In this document: one piece after another, positions 36,001 through 45,651 of the stretch | How the letters are laid out: every line of letters begins with the position of its first letter | Position numbering within the stretch: position 1 is the stretch's first letter | DNA from: Micromussa lordhowensis | Lineage: Eukaryota; Cnidaria; Anthozoa; Scleractinia; Lobophylliidae | Reading direction: 5' to 3' | Assembly (NCBI GenBank): GCA_964020085.1 | Contig: OZ026608.1 | Coordinates: 17,155,479 to 17,219,478 of the forward strand | Length of the DNA: 64,000 nucleotides | Program-made: the position numbers and the translations under genes | The notes under the pieces: generated by a model | The model's input: only the letters and a program-made list of their open reading frames with translations | Told to the model about the DNA's origin: nothing | Database searches by the model: none

Positions 36001-39000
36001 CTTAAGTGGGCAAAGCTAATAACATAAAAAAATAAAATTTTGTTAATTTTCAGTGCCTCTTATTAACTGTTTTGTTGAGTTTGCAGTTGTTAAGACAGCC
36101 TTGCATGGTTACCAGTGGTACAGCCGTATGTGAGAGCATTATACTGTACATACACTAACAAATTATTGTATGAGGACTTTACAGTACCTGTGATGAGCTT
36201 CTTGCATTCTGGAGTGTGTTTATGATGTCACTTACTGCATTTGACCAATGTTCTGGCATGGAGTTGAGAGCAAATGCAACAAGCTGTAACAAAGAAGGTT
36301 TCACATCATTTAAGGCAAATTACTTTCTACCACAGGAGTTAAAATAATTTGGCATAAATTTCCCACATAAGTGATAAATAACAGTAAGAGATGTTCTTTT
36401 GCAAGGTTTTTTAGTTAAATGTGAAGGCATCAAAGTTAACCCTTCACGGATGTTTCTTAAAAGCAGCGGGTCTAGTAATATAATGATTGCCATGCTAGAA
36501 TGATCAAGTGATCCAGGTAATTTTCCATGAGACGGGTCACTTTGTTGTGTTTATACAGCTCTAATCCTTGGATAAGACACTAGGCTTTCACAAGACCACT
36601 CTCCAGCCAAGAGTACAAGTTGTACAGTATAGCATAAACTGCAGCAAATTTCACATCCCATCCAGGGAAACCACAGAAGTAAAGTAGTAATTATACTCCT
36701 ACATGTACAGTAGAACCCCAGTAACTCAAACTCTGAAGGGGAACAAAAAGTAGTTAGCGAGTTATCGGGGCCGATTGAATATCCAATTTGCCATGATAAT
36801 AATTGATAGTTTACTGTTATTTCAGCACTTCAGTATACAGTACAGTGGAAATAAAACTTCTCTCATCTCAGCACTGTTTTTCTCTAAAGCATCCAGTATG
36901 ACTCATATCGGGAAATGACTGTCAAATACATGTATGTGAACAGTCATTTGCACTTATTTAAAATCAAATTGCTGTAGTGTTAGTTTTGAGTGTTTTTACC
37001 AGTTTACACGACAACTGAAGAAAAACAAATGGGATGACATCCATGGTGAGTTACATGAACCAGAATTCAAGTTACTGGGGCAAATTTTGATCAAGGGAAA
37101 CGAAATTCACATGTACTGGTAGTTTGAGTGAGTGGGGAATTCAAGTTATCCAAGTTAGAGTTACCAGGGTTCTACTGTAGTTGCTTTAGAAACAGAAAAG
37201 GCCCCTCAGAGTGCACACCACATATACATGTACTTTACTTGATTTGCGCAGTGCAGAAAGGACAAAACCATGACTAATTTCTATTGAACAAAGAATTCCA
37301 TTTAGTGAAAGTCCAACACACAGAAGATTTTAATGAAATACTCACTGCAACACAAAGCCTTGTCACAACAATTCTTGGTCCAGACGAAAGCATAAAGATG
37401 TGCTTGAAAAGTTCTGACCGTAGATCATGATAATGTTCCTCTTGAAGTTCATTCCTGTATTTCAATAGGACCTTATTAGACAGTTATTAAACCATTAAGG
37501 ACACAAGTCACTTCAGTTGTTTCATTCAGTACAGTGTAGGAGCCAAACCCATGCTCTATGATCTTCTGTCACAACAGTCATATACTACCACAAACCTCAG
37601 CCACTTTCCATATTGTAGCCTTACAGCGGCCTCAAGTTAAAGACTGTTTCCTCAGATTTGCTTAGTTTTTTTGAGTGCTTTACTTCATTTATTTTGTACT
37701 ATGAGAACCAGGTTGGGAGTTATTAAGACATCAAAGTTGTCAAGGAGTTTTACCGCAGGTTGGAGTTGCTATAGGGATGAAACTTTCAAACACATTAACT
37801 TGTTATTAATATAGGGCTAAGAGATAAGAGGTTTCTAACTGTTCAAATATTTGAATCTATCTTGTTTAAATAATAGAAACAACTTAGTTAAGAAAATACT
37901 AATTCAATACTCTGTACACCCACCAGTTCTTAGAAATCTTGAAGTGAAGCATTGAAGCACCAAAAAATTGAATTTCTGGAGGCTGAACAAAAAAAAGAGA
38001 AAGGAGACATTTAAAATGTACAATTAAATTTGTGTACAAAAATATTCATTTACTGCCTCTCTCCAACAAAGTGTATAAATTGGTCTTGTCAAATTTTATG
38101 CTGGGGTGTATGCCACCCCATTCAGGGGGGGAGGAGAAACAATCCTGTGTGTCACCCAACTGAAACCAGTGATAAGCACCGGCCTAATGCGACAACAATA
38201 GTCCTGATTTAAACTCATCACCAATAGATGAGCTAGGGGGCTGGTACCTTGGAGGTTGGTAGAGCCGGGCCAACAGATCTGACACGGGGAAGGAGGTCAC
38301 CATGGCAACCCTACAAACGGCCACCACCAAAGGCACCATCACACTGGCTCAGTCACAAACCCCAATACTTACCCAAGGGAGGGAGGGGTGGGAGGTGGCA
38401 AAGATCAGCAATGATCTGTAAGCAATAGCAAATGACCTAGTGCAGGCCAGCAAGCAAGCAAACTATGAACACAGAGCATGAGGTGCCCCTTCCCCCCCCC
38501 CCTCCCCGCCAAGAGTGCAAAGGCACTAAGGGGGTAGACCGCTAGCCACATTAAGAATGCAATGCCACCTTCCATTTTTCTTTTTCATTCTAATTTTTTA
38601 TTTTTGGTACTAATATTCCGATGATCATCAATTTCAATGAATTAGTTTTTAAACAATGGATCAGTTGTTTCTAGTCCTCCTTTATTAATGGAATAATATA
38701 AATATACATGTAGATGTGGCAGGCCTACATGTAGATTAGCCTAGACTACAAATGTACATGTACCTACAGGCTCATCTGTCATAAGAGATTATATTTAAGT
38801 TTCTAACTTAATTATAAAGTGTTCATGTAACACAACTCATTAACCGAAAATTCATGTAAATTATTGAAAAAGGAATAAAGATTTGTTGTTTCAAATTTAA
38901 TGTATGTGTAGTGAAGGTGTGTTAAATACTTTTATTCCTATATTTTGTAAGCTTTTCAATCTAACTATTTCTTAATTTTTTTCAATGTCTGTACCACATT

Positions 39001-40447
39001 GAGCATCATTAAAAATGATTTCCAGTCCGTACTGCACAGTCTCAACACCCTAATGTTTAGAAACATTATAAACCTCACTCGATGGAATATGAATCGATGC
39101 TACACATTACAAACCACATACCTTATCTTTGAGGCCTTTCAAAATTTTTTTCCAACAGCTTCATTGATTTTTACAGTTGTGAAGTTATTTAATCAAGTGA
39201 CATGAGAAAGAACGAAGCATAAAGCTTCGACCGCTTCACATCCATAATGCAGGTTGTTTTGAAACTTAGAATTTACTTCATGTAAGTAGTTGCAAAATGT
39301 TTACATTGTGATGTCTTACATGAAACAAAACAAAAAACTTAAACAAACTCTCGAAAGTGCGCAGTACAGACATCTTTAAATGCTCTCAGAAAAGGATTTT
39401 ATGATTATCATTTCTAAAATGTAATTTTCCTTTAAAAATTTACACCTTGTCACTTTGCATGAGTCGCCAACATAGTTGCCAAGCATGTTGTGATTTCTGT
39501 GTAGCCAGTAACCATTTGTGAGCTGTGTCTCTGCTTGCATGATCCTGTCCACTATACAGTGTAAATAATGCCTGCCAGTAAGAAGAAAAGTACATCCAAA
39601 GAATGTCAGACAAACTGCTCAAATGTTTCTCCTTAATCTGCAAATCAAGTATAAATTATTCCTGAATATTTCAACCTTAAGTTTTGGACTTTTTATCATC
39701 AAAAAATCTTATTATTTGTGAACCTAAGTTGATGTTCTCTAAGCTACAATAAATATGTGCACTTTGTGATTATAGTCTCCAGTAGCTCAGTGGTTAGAGC
39801 ATCTGAGTAGATCATGGAGGGTTGTGGGTTCAAATCCCATTCTGGGACTCAGATTTTTTCCAAGTTGGCGTTTCTCCTTACATTTAATATCATGTTGTTG
39901 TTGTTTCGCCTTTAACGAAGTAATAGGATGGGGTATTTTTGGTGCATACATGTGACTAAGCAACAGTACTGTACATCAACTATACAACGGTACATGTACG
40001 TGTCTACTGAAAATTCTGCTACAATTGATAATGTACAATAAAAGAGCATTTATGAAATATTATATCTTTGAACTGCAGAGACAGAGCTGTGAAGACACGA
40101 ATGAATCATCTCAGTTATGTACACAACTTAAGCAGTTGCGAAATTAAAGCCTGAAAAAAAATCGGAGATCAAACTCTGCACAGATAATGTCACTGCCAAA
40201 GAAAGCAGAGAGGAAAATCCACTGACCCGCAGTTATCAACATATATTTTCGGATTTATTCTTATAATTTAGAAAATAAGTAAGCTTACAAATGTACATTC
40301 CCTGAAACAGATTGAACTTGAAAACTTTATGTCTGTTCCGCGTTCGATTGTAATTTCTAGAGTAAGTTCTAGTTCCGCTACGATACGTAAACTTGCCTGC
40401 TCGCACTGAAACAGTAACGCCTGAAGTTCCTCTTCGCCGAAGTTCAT
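17854..40447 (-). CDS. IPO13: Importin-13 (karyopherin beta family), about 31 exons
   Basis: Exons (minus strand, high to low): 40447-40397, 39571-39446, 37982-37924, 37454-37346, 36283-36188, 34982-34929, 34528-34456, 34342-34284, 33651-33494, 33050-32966, 32675-32553, 32029-31949, 30992-30912, 30746-30689, 30118-30069, 29622-29527, 29386-29242, 28247-28063, 27706-27680, 27255-27121, 26360-26259, 25517-25440, 25139-25002, 23874-23838, 23367-23315, 22917-22851, 22332-22274, 21442-21353, 20968-20867, one ending 18202, and 17886-17854 (stop TAG). Phases agree throughout except near the end. Landmarks matching remembered human IPO13 are PEIQFFGASMLHFKI, VVTRLCVA, EVLTVLPEE, NFWYTLQDDI, DEKEQFRCYRQDI, LREFPDILQSFMQ and ILFALNRH. 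IPO13 is a HEAT-repeat, RanGTP-regulated transport receptor that imports UBC9 and MAGOH-Y14 and exports eIF1A. About 20 residues between 25002 and 23874 and the start of the penultimate exon are unresolved. Two donors are GC rather than GT. Confidence 0.9.
18708..18873. repeat. Inverted repeat enclosing a hammerhead-like motif
   Basis: Arms tgattaaaaagttaaacgct (18708) and agcgtttaactttttaatca (to 18873) are inverted and extend through ctaaaagattttt. Between them lies gaaagacgtttcggggctac; its minus strand ends CGAAACGTC, as in Penelope-element hammerhead motifs, though the CUGANGA box is degraded. The position is a terminal IPO13 intron. Confidence 0.6.
19333..19390 (+). repeat. tRNA-derived SINE head, truncated
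   Basis: The sequence gtcgctcaatggatagagtg resembles a tRNA A box/D arm, and gttcgggaggtcctgggtt resembles the start of a T arm. It is cut before the second half of the B box. It is unrelated in sequence to the two other tRNA-like elements in the window. Confidence 0.5.
19512..20152. repeat. Inverted repeat pair about 600 bp apart
   Basis: The sequence gaggctggaggtgaccttgc followed by ttngatacagacctc occurs on the plus strand at about 19516. A close copy lies in inverse at about 20110-20150. Possibly the ends of one mobile element in an IPO13 intron. Confidence 0.5.
20391..20575 (+). mobile_element. Dispersed SINE-like repeat, copy 1
   Basis: It contains ccccagcattt, ggtactcatttatacacctg, ggttgagagagacact and gtgtcttgcccaagaacac. 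The same ordered blocks recur at 24020, 27405 and, inverted, 38040. It lies in an IPO13 intron. Confidence 0.65.
21585..21749. mobile_element. Palindromic MITE with atagaccc termini
   Basis: Arms atagaccctttgcataaatg and catttatgcaaagggtctat are perfect inverses. The palindrome continues through ggcgcctaaatttgaataac and acatccttagcctc. Confidence 0.92.
21843..22052. repeat. (TTCG)n-type tetranucleotide microsatellite
   Basis: About 210 bp of cgtt/cgtc/cgct repeats. It keeps all reading frames open, producing spurious Ser/Phe/Val/Arg-repeat and Arg/Thr/Asn/Glu-repeat frames on both strands. Confidence 0.95.
22557..22745. repeat. 28-bp minisatellite, about 6.7 units
   Basis: Units of 28 bp begin gcgggaaaac and continue nnnnaacgaatgccaagc. 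The positions after gcgggaaaac vary from unit to unit. A related shorter array lies at 48617-48720. It is in an IPO13 intron. Confidence 0.9.
23216..23241. repeat. (TGCG)n microsatellite
   Basis: Five to six units of tgcg within an IPO13 intron, followed by tgtgcacgcg. Confidence 0.85.
24020..24250 (+). mobile_element. Dispersed SINE-like repeat, copy 2
   Basis: It has the ordered blocks tttctgtagcatgagg, ctactccccccggatagg, agctagtgcatcgca, ctggtacccaattgtataac, ggagaggaactgtgagag and aagtgtcttgcc. Same family as 20391, 27405 and 38040. Confidence 0.7.
25798..26235. mobile_element. Non-autonomous DNA element built of gacata motifs, about 440 bp
   Basis: Ends taggcctggcacactagcga and tcgctagtgtgaactaggct are near-perfect inverses, followed inward by cataa/gacata repeats. 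Inside are two further hairpins: gtcaatagcccat / atgggctattgac (25990-26025) and ctcgaggactatt / aatagtcctcgag (about 26085-26110). Confidence 0.8.
26811..26848. repeat. Perfect 38-bp hairpin
   Basis: cccgagcgggcaagatgg pairs with ccatcttgcccgctcggg around a 2-base loop (18-bp stem). A variant gcgagcgggcaagatg lies just upstream at 26768. It abuts the next palindromic element. Confidence 0.9.
26904..27054. mobile_element. Palindromic MITE, about 150 bp
   Basis: Arms ttattgaccaag...ggtcaagatggctggatatt and the inverse aatatccagccatcttgacc...cttggtcaataa surround a hairpin loop near 26975 (tggaccTcgActTcgTctcggtcca). It lies in an IPO13 intron. Confidence 0.88.
27405..27600 (+). mobile_element. 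Dispersed SINE-like repeat, copy 3
   Basis: It contains ggtttctgtaacatgaag, ctactcccccggattgg, actagcccatcgcagg and aagtaaagtgccctgac in the same order as the other copies. More diverged in its 3' half. Confidence 0.6.
28889..28952. repeat. 64-bp near-perfect palindrome
   Basis: gcgcaacctacagattattc...aatctgta pairs with tacagatt...gaataatctgtaggttgcgc with one mismatch at the centre. Sequence on its right (gcgcgcaatgcatgatttcc) may belong to the same mobile element as the palindrome at 29063. Confidence 0.9.
29063..29224. mobile_element. Palindromic MITE, about 160 bp
   Basis: Arms tttttgtgatatccagaata and tattctggatatcacaaaaa are exact inverses, continuing inward through atcaaggtctcggtaag and its inverse to a loop of cttcggcttcggctg. 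It ends within 20 bp of the IPO13 exon 29386-29242. Confidence 0.9.
31342..31676. mobile_element. MITE with TA-flanked ends and internal aataaacgccgc repeats
   Basis: Left end (TA)ccgtatttcctcgaataaac and right end gtttattcgaggaaatacgg(TA) are exact inverses, with TA at both flanks as in Tc1/mariner insertion. The interior repeats aataaacgccgccct about eight times. No ORF. Confidence 0.9.
35401..36005. mobile_element. TTAA-flanked non-autonomous element, about 600 bp
   Basis: TTAA-agccgtgttcacactaa on the left and ctaatgtgaacacggc-TTAA on the right are inverted ends, with TTAA at both outer edges (piggyBac-like target). It contains an 82-residue basic frame at 35536-35784 of unknown meaning. 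Confidence 0.7.
36718..37176. mobile_element. Pogo/Tigger-like MITE, about 460 bp
   Basis: TA-cagtagaaccccagtaactc on the left and gagttaccagggttctactg-TA on the right are inverted ends with TA duplications. The sequence cagtagaacc...aact is the usual start of pogo-type Tc1/mariner elements. Confidence 0.8.
38040..38205 (-). mobile_element. Dispersed SINE-like repeat, copy 4 (inverted)
   Basis: Read on the minus strand it has ggtttcagttgggtgac, tttctcctcccccctgaatg, ccccagcataaaatttg, caatttatacactttg and ttggagagaggcag. This is the same block order as the three plus-strand copies. Confidence 0.65.
39775..39861 (+). repeat. tRNA-derived SINE head
   Basis: The A-box region agtagctcagtggttagagc and B-box region gggttcaaatccca are tRNA-like, followed by tctgggactcagatttttt. 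The anticodon stem (tctga / atgga) does not pair fully, so this is a SINE head or pseudogene rather than a working tRNA. It lies in the first large IPO13 intron. Confidence 0.7.
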
Positions 40448-43400
40448 CTTCCTTAACTCTACAGCAGAATCTTTGATGTGGTTTACTTTTTATCCATACT
40501 CCATGATAACATGTTCTCTTAATCGCTCTTATCGCTCTGAACACTCGACCTGTCAAACGTCCGCCGCCGACTCCGCCGCCATCTTTGATCCCTATGCGCA
40601 AATAACACTGCGCATTAATTTATGCAAATTACTGATGACCGCTACAATTGGCAGGCTCAAAATAGTTTAGTTACCAGTTTTCTGCAGAATTACAAGACTT
40701 CCCATTCTCGTTCCCATAGCCCTTTTCTCATCTCTTAGCCGTACTCGGCACAAACACAAACATCAGCATAAGTTTGACTGGGTCGTTGGAAGAAATATTT
40801 GGAGGGCACCTGAAAAAATCGAAATTTTGCATATCTAGTTCCGTTATGGGGCAAGAGCAATGCAGTATTTGAAAAAAAGCATGGCTTCTCAATCTGAGGT
40901 AGGTAGTGAACAGGGGAGGGTGCTACCAAGTATTGTCAAATAGCAAAACTAGGTGATTAAACATATGAAGGGGCTGACTTTCTCCAAACACTTGTGTGTT
41001 TTTGTGGATCTTTAGTTTTTAAAAACAGATCCCACAGCCAACTTTCTGGATTAACAGAATGTGCCACACCCATAAAATGGGCCGATACATTAATTTCACG
41101 ATTCCCTATCTCCAATACTTTTATGCAAGAGCAAGTATAATATATCCACCATGGTGTGTAGATTTAGAATTTATTATATCTCTCAGTTACTACACTTGCT
41201 GTGATTGGTCAGTTTAGCAGGCCATATTCTACTGTACAGCCCGCTAAAACTGAAAGCTGTTTTTTTTGCCAAAATGTTTCATGATTTATCACCAAGTGTT
41301 CTTAACTTTTATAGCAAGTAAAAGTTAAAACTTTCTTTTTTCTTTAAATTGTGTATTAAAATGTGCTCACGGCTAAACAACGATTTCAAATTGACTTGTT
41401 TTGCTTTGACATGACTTGAAATGCATCAGAAATTTGAAGCCGTTCGGAAAGAAGGGAATACTGTGGATGATAACTTGTGATTGCGTGGTTTCTCTACCAG
41501 GTGAGATTAACAACACTCCAAGCTATTGCAGTTCAAACCTGAGAGAGGGGGACATTGGGGGCTACCCAATACCGCAAGAAATTTGGCAAATACCAAAATA
41601 ACGTGTTGAAAATTGACAAAATACTGATACCGCATTTTGGTCCCTTTATAATCCGTCACACTTTATCTCAAAATGTATGCACCATACATGTACATCCCTG
41701 TATTTTGGTGTATTGACCTGTATGAGACAGGAGAGTGCAAATGAATGGCAATACCATGAAGGACCTTCTTTTGCCAAATACAGTCAGCCAAAAGGATGAA
41801 AAACCACATACCACCGGACTACTATGATACCATGATACTGCGCATTGAGATCTAGATTTAAATCACCGAAATACAGTACCGCACAAAAAAAGCTCAATAC
41901 CGCAATACTGTAAACCCCAATGTCTCCCTCCTGACATTTTAATAAACTTGGCTACTTTCTTTACATGCTAAAATGACAGTAATGGTCCCCTGTTTATGTC
42001 CAAACAAGTGGGAGTACTTCCTGGGTTCCACACAAGGCTTACATTTTTCAGGTGGTATATGTATTCAGAGCTGTCAATAGGGGCCGCAACCAAAATAGTT
42101 GAAGAAAATAAACTGTCAAAGACACTGTCATATGGGTATGTTAAATATCTTGAACAGTAGTACGTATTAATAAATAGCTTATATGTATATTAGGAGGTTG
42201 TCCAAGTGAAAAGTTGCTCAATTATCAACCAAAACTGTATAATTTCAAGAGAGGTTGCATTCTGTATGTTAGGCACACAGTGGGGTTAAGTTTCCTGATT
42301 TCTTGTCACAAAAATATGTAAAGATGGAAGAACACAAGACAGGGAAAACAGAGTAAGTGAAAAACAGGAGCCGCCAAGCATTCAAATTTGATCATTAAAA
42401 GTTCTTGTGGTGAATAACATATTTGAAACTTTCCAAGAGCTTTCAAATCTCTTCTCTGAGTTTTTCAGTTTTAAAAAATATATCATGACCATATGAAAAA
42501 AAAATCAATCTGCCAAGACCCATGAAATTTGGTTAAAGTTCTGTGAGATACATACTATCTTTGGAAGAACAATGTAAACCAATCCTCGGTGCTCATGTGC
42601 AATGCATAGCATCCATTTCAATTTGTACATTTAAAGTAAGGATACTCTACTCACAAAATACTATTAAAAGATTTTAAAAGTTTTAAGAGCCCCAAATTGG
42701 CAACATCATGGAACAAATATCATTTGCAAACATAACATTCATTATGTAAAGAATACAATGTTATGTATACACAAGCTTCAGCAAACCAAAGACGAAGGAA
42801 ACACTCTAAGCAAGATCTTCAAAGTTAAAATAATAAAACATGGTAAACTGGAAATAAACATGCATTCCAACCATTTTGCCATTAAGCACCAGGCATAGTA
42901 ACAGACTTGTGTATGAAAAGCAGTAGAGAATTGAACAAACTTAGTTTCCTATAAGAACCACAAGTAGCTATTATTGATCCATGGCATCGCTTTCAATCAA
43001 GTGAGAATTATTTCGAGGATCATTGTTATTTATTAGTGATGGATCATGTTATTAATGTACTGTCAAAATTATAAGAATTAAATATGACTATGATACAGAA
43101 ATAATTTTACACCTTACATGTAAGAAATGACTTCACTTGACTGCAGAAAACCCCAAAGAGTTACACAGTACTTAAAATATGGATAGGAAGAAAGATCATG
43201 GACTACAAACTCAGTAATATTAGTACAAAGTCACAATTTGATGACTAAAAAATCAATACGATACAAATTTTGTAAATTTGATAAAACTGAATCTTTTCCC
43301 ACTCTGATAAGTTCATTTTTTCGAGGTTATAAAACCACTATGCTATTCTTACTTCATATATCATTATCCATTATTTTGACATTCTTTCTTGAAAGTGAAA

Positions 43401-44370
43401 CCATTATGATGTAAATTGAACACACAGAATATAATAAATCTTCATACATAGAGAAATTGTTCACTTAGATACAGTATATAACATATCATTTTCAAATGTA
43501 GTAAGATATAAACAATACACTTGAATATTCTTTTCCCATAAGTTACAACCACTGCTACATTTCAATAACAAGTGATTGAACAGGTAAAATCTGCCCATAA
43601 AAATTTGTTTAAAATATTCGAGTTTCCTCAAGGGCTACAGGAGCCACATGTGTGAGCTCAAAGTTATCAAAATCAAATTTCTCGAGTTGGAATAATTTAA
43701 CCATGCGTACGCCCAAATAATTATAATACATTTTGAATAGTATTAAAATGTTGTAAAACATTGGAGATCTTAAACAAGCAGCTCTGAAACTGTACAAATA
43801 AAAACTAGTTAAAACTGCTTTACTTCCGACCATATACATATATATACATACATAAGTAAGCGACATGTTTACACATATTTTCATAAAAATCTTTACATTT
43901 TAAATTTTGTTTGCTAAAATTGCAGAGAATGTGTTGGAAGAAACAAACTTTACATTTAACTGATTACAACGCGAAATATTCCAACATGCAAGAAAGATTT
44001 CGTCGTCAGTTCTTCATCTATACATGAATCATGGTTGCTATATAAAACACTTTAAGAAAGTTCTCAAATGCGTTTAACTCTGATATTTATCTCGCCTATC
44101 ATAGCGGTCTCATACTGTATATATATAGCATGACACTCAATATTTTTGATACTCCTAAAAATCTTTCACTCCTGAAGTTCGTCACGAATATTAAAATTGC
44201 GACCCTCCATTGAAAGGGTAAAAATATGTAAAAAGAAGTCTTTACGAGACTAAAAAATTGGAAAACCACTGAAAGGTTCAAGGTTGTTTGAGACTAAAGT
44301 TTTTTTATGGACACTTAATTTTATCGCTCACAAAGTTTCACCTGTGTTTAAAATCCACGTTTAAAATCCA
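40448..44370. other. Intergenic region between IPO13 start and CTDSPL2 stop
   Basis: The 40450-40620 part is the likely IPO13 5' UTR/promoter, with GC-rich ccgccgccgactccgccgcc at about 40560. No other coding exon is supported. A mobile element lies at 41545-41930. The stretch nearest 44370 is probably the CTDSPL2 3' UTR; a minus-strand AATAAA (tttatt, about 43030) is possible. Confidence 0.4.
41545..41930. mobile_element. MITE with gagggggacattgggg ends and internal ataccgca repeats
   Basis: Left gagggggacattggggg and right ccccaatgtctccctc are inverted with two mismatches. The interior repeatedly shows ataccgcaa, atactgatacc and taccaaaat. No transposase. Confidence 0.65.
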
Positions 44371-45651
44371 TCACCTAAACCCAGCAAGTTCGTGCATCCT
44401 GAATCTGTCTCTAATATGTGGCCTTACGTCGTCTTTTCGTGTTGCAATCATCTCCAAGAACGGCAGAAGTTCGAGCAGCTCTCGATCGGTTTGATCCACA
44501 AACCAGCTTTCAATAGGAATGCCATTGAATATCTGGTAAGCGAATGCTTGAGGTGAATTATCCACTATCATGGTCTTAGCCAAGTCCCTACCGAGAATAT
44601 TCAAATCTTTAATGTAGTTCCCCTGTACACAAACACAGTGCTCGCGGAAGAGACGATGTCGAAAATATTTTCGCCCAGGATCCAAGATATTCAATAACTT
44701 GTCTGCGTACACTTTCTTCGAGGCAGTGAAAAGGATAACTTCGAACATGCTGGCAACTCGCTCGAGAAAACGCTTTAAATGTGGCCTTGTTCGGACGAAC
44801 ACTTGATAGCAGATGTCTTGGTAGAGAACAGGAAACGACAAATTGGCATCTTCTAGTTTGTTAAGACTGCAGTGAACAAGTGTCTCATCCAAATCGAGCA
44901 CGAGGCAAAATTCCGGTGTGCTTCGTGTTTGTAAAGGTAAAACAGGGCCGCGACTCTTTCCATCCTCGCCTTCCCCTGGTGGAGGAAGGTTCCGAATGAA
45001 ATAAAACGGATCATCAACTTCCCACTCACACTCGGAATATGAAGATTCCGGAATATCATCTCCAACATTCCCATTTACGTCGCCGTTCGCTGCGGCTAAA
45101 GCGCCCTTATTCACGGTCGATGAACTCTGCTGCCATTGAGTGTTTTCGTCGCCATAAGTGGCGCCACAAATCCGAGATCCACTTGTTGTCGAATTGGCTG
45201 AAACTAACTGTCCTTCCTTTCCGACGGGTTGGATATGACCATTCTTTCCGAAGAAAGTAAAAACCGGCGAGAACAACGTTCCAAGAAGTGATTTGCGCTT
45301 TGAGGGTTCCCCGTCGGTAATGGACTTCGTAGTAACAGAATTTACAACCGTTGTCTCAGTAGTAAATTTTCGTTTCTTGAGGAGATTTGAAGTGATTATC
45401 GCGTCTTCCTCGTCCTCGCTATCGGAGTCGGACCGTTTGCGTTTCGCTGGGCGATCTTTCTCGTTATCTTTCGACGGCGACCAAAGGAAAGTTTTGATTG
45501 AACTCAACAGATTCCTTCCTGAAGAAATCGCGGGGCTTTCACTGCACTGAAGGTTCGCTGCTTCGCCGTTCGTCGCGGCGTCCTCCATCTCTCGTGGATC
45601 ACTTTTCAAACTGTCTCTCTGTGATGGCATACTCACGCGATTAGATCTCAA
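44371..45651 (-). CDS. CTDSPL2: CTD small phosphatase-like protein 2 (FCP/SCP family)
   Basis: A single uninterrupted 426-codon frame. The N-terminal half (residues 1-240) is polar and disordered, with a basic, acidic-Ser nuclear-type stretch ([18 protein letters not shown]). The C-terminal half is a complete FCP1/SCP HAD-type phosphatase domain. It has the catalytic DLDETLVHC at about 253-261, [31 protein letters not shown], and the acidic VDNSPQAF near 372. The family dephosphorylates phospho-Ser/Thr, including SMAD linkers and the RNA polymerase II CTD; CTDSPL2 (SCP4) is nuclear. Start ATG 45651 gives [11 protein letters not shown]; a second ATG at 45630 is also possible. The coding region has no intron, whereas vertebrate CTDSPL2 is multi-exonic, and it contrasts with the intron-dense IPO13 next door. 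Confidence 0.93.
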   Translation of the reverse strand: MRSNRVSMPSQRDSLKSDPREMEDAATNGEAANLQCSESPAISSGRNLLSSIKTFLWSPSKDNEKDRPAKRKRSDSDSEDEEDAIITSNLLKKRKFTTETTVVNSVTTKSITDGEPSKRKSLLGTLFSPVFTFFGKNGHIQPVGKEGQLVSANSTTSGSRICGATYGDENTQWQQSSSTVNKGALAAANGDVNGNVGDDIPESSYSECEWEVDDPFYFIRNLPPPGEGEDGKSRGPVLPLQTRSTPEFCLVLDLDETLVHCSLNKLEDANLSFPVLYQDICYQVFVRTRPHLKRFLERVASMFEVILFTASKKVYADKLLNILDPGRKYFRHRLFREHCVCVQGNYIKDLNILGRDLAKTMIVDNSPQAFAYQIFNGIPIESWFVDQTDRELLELLPFLEMIATRKDDVRPHIRDRFRMHELAGFR

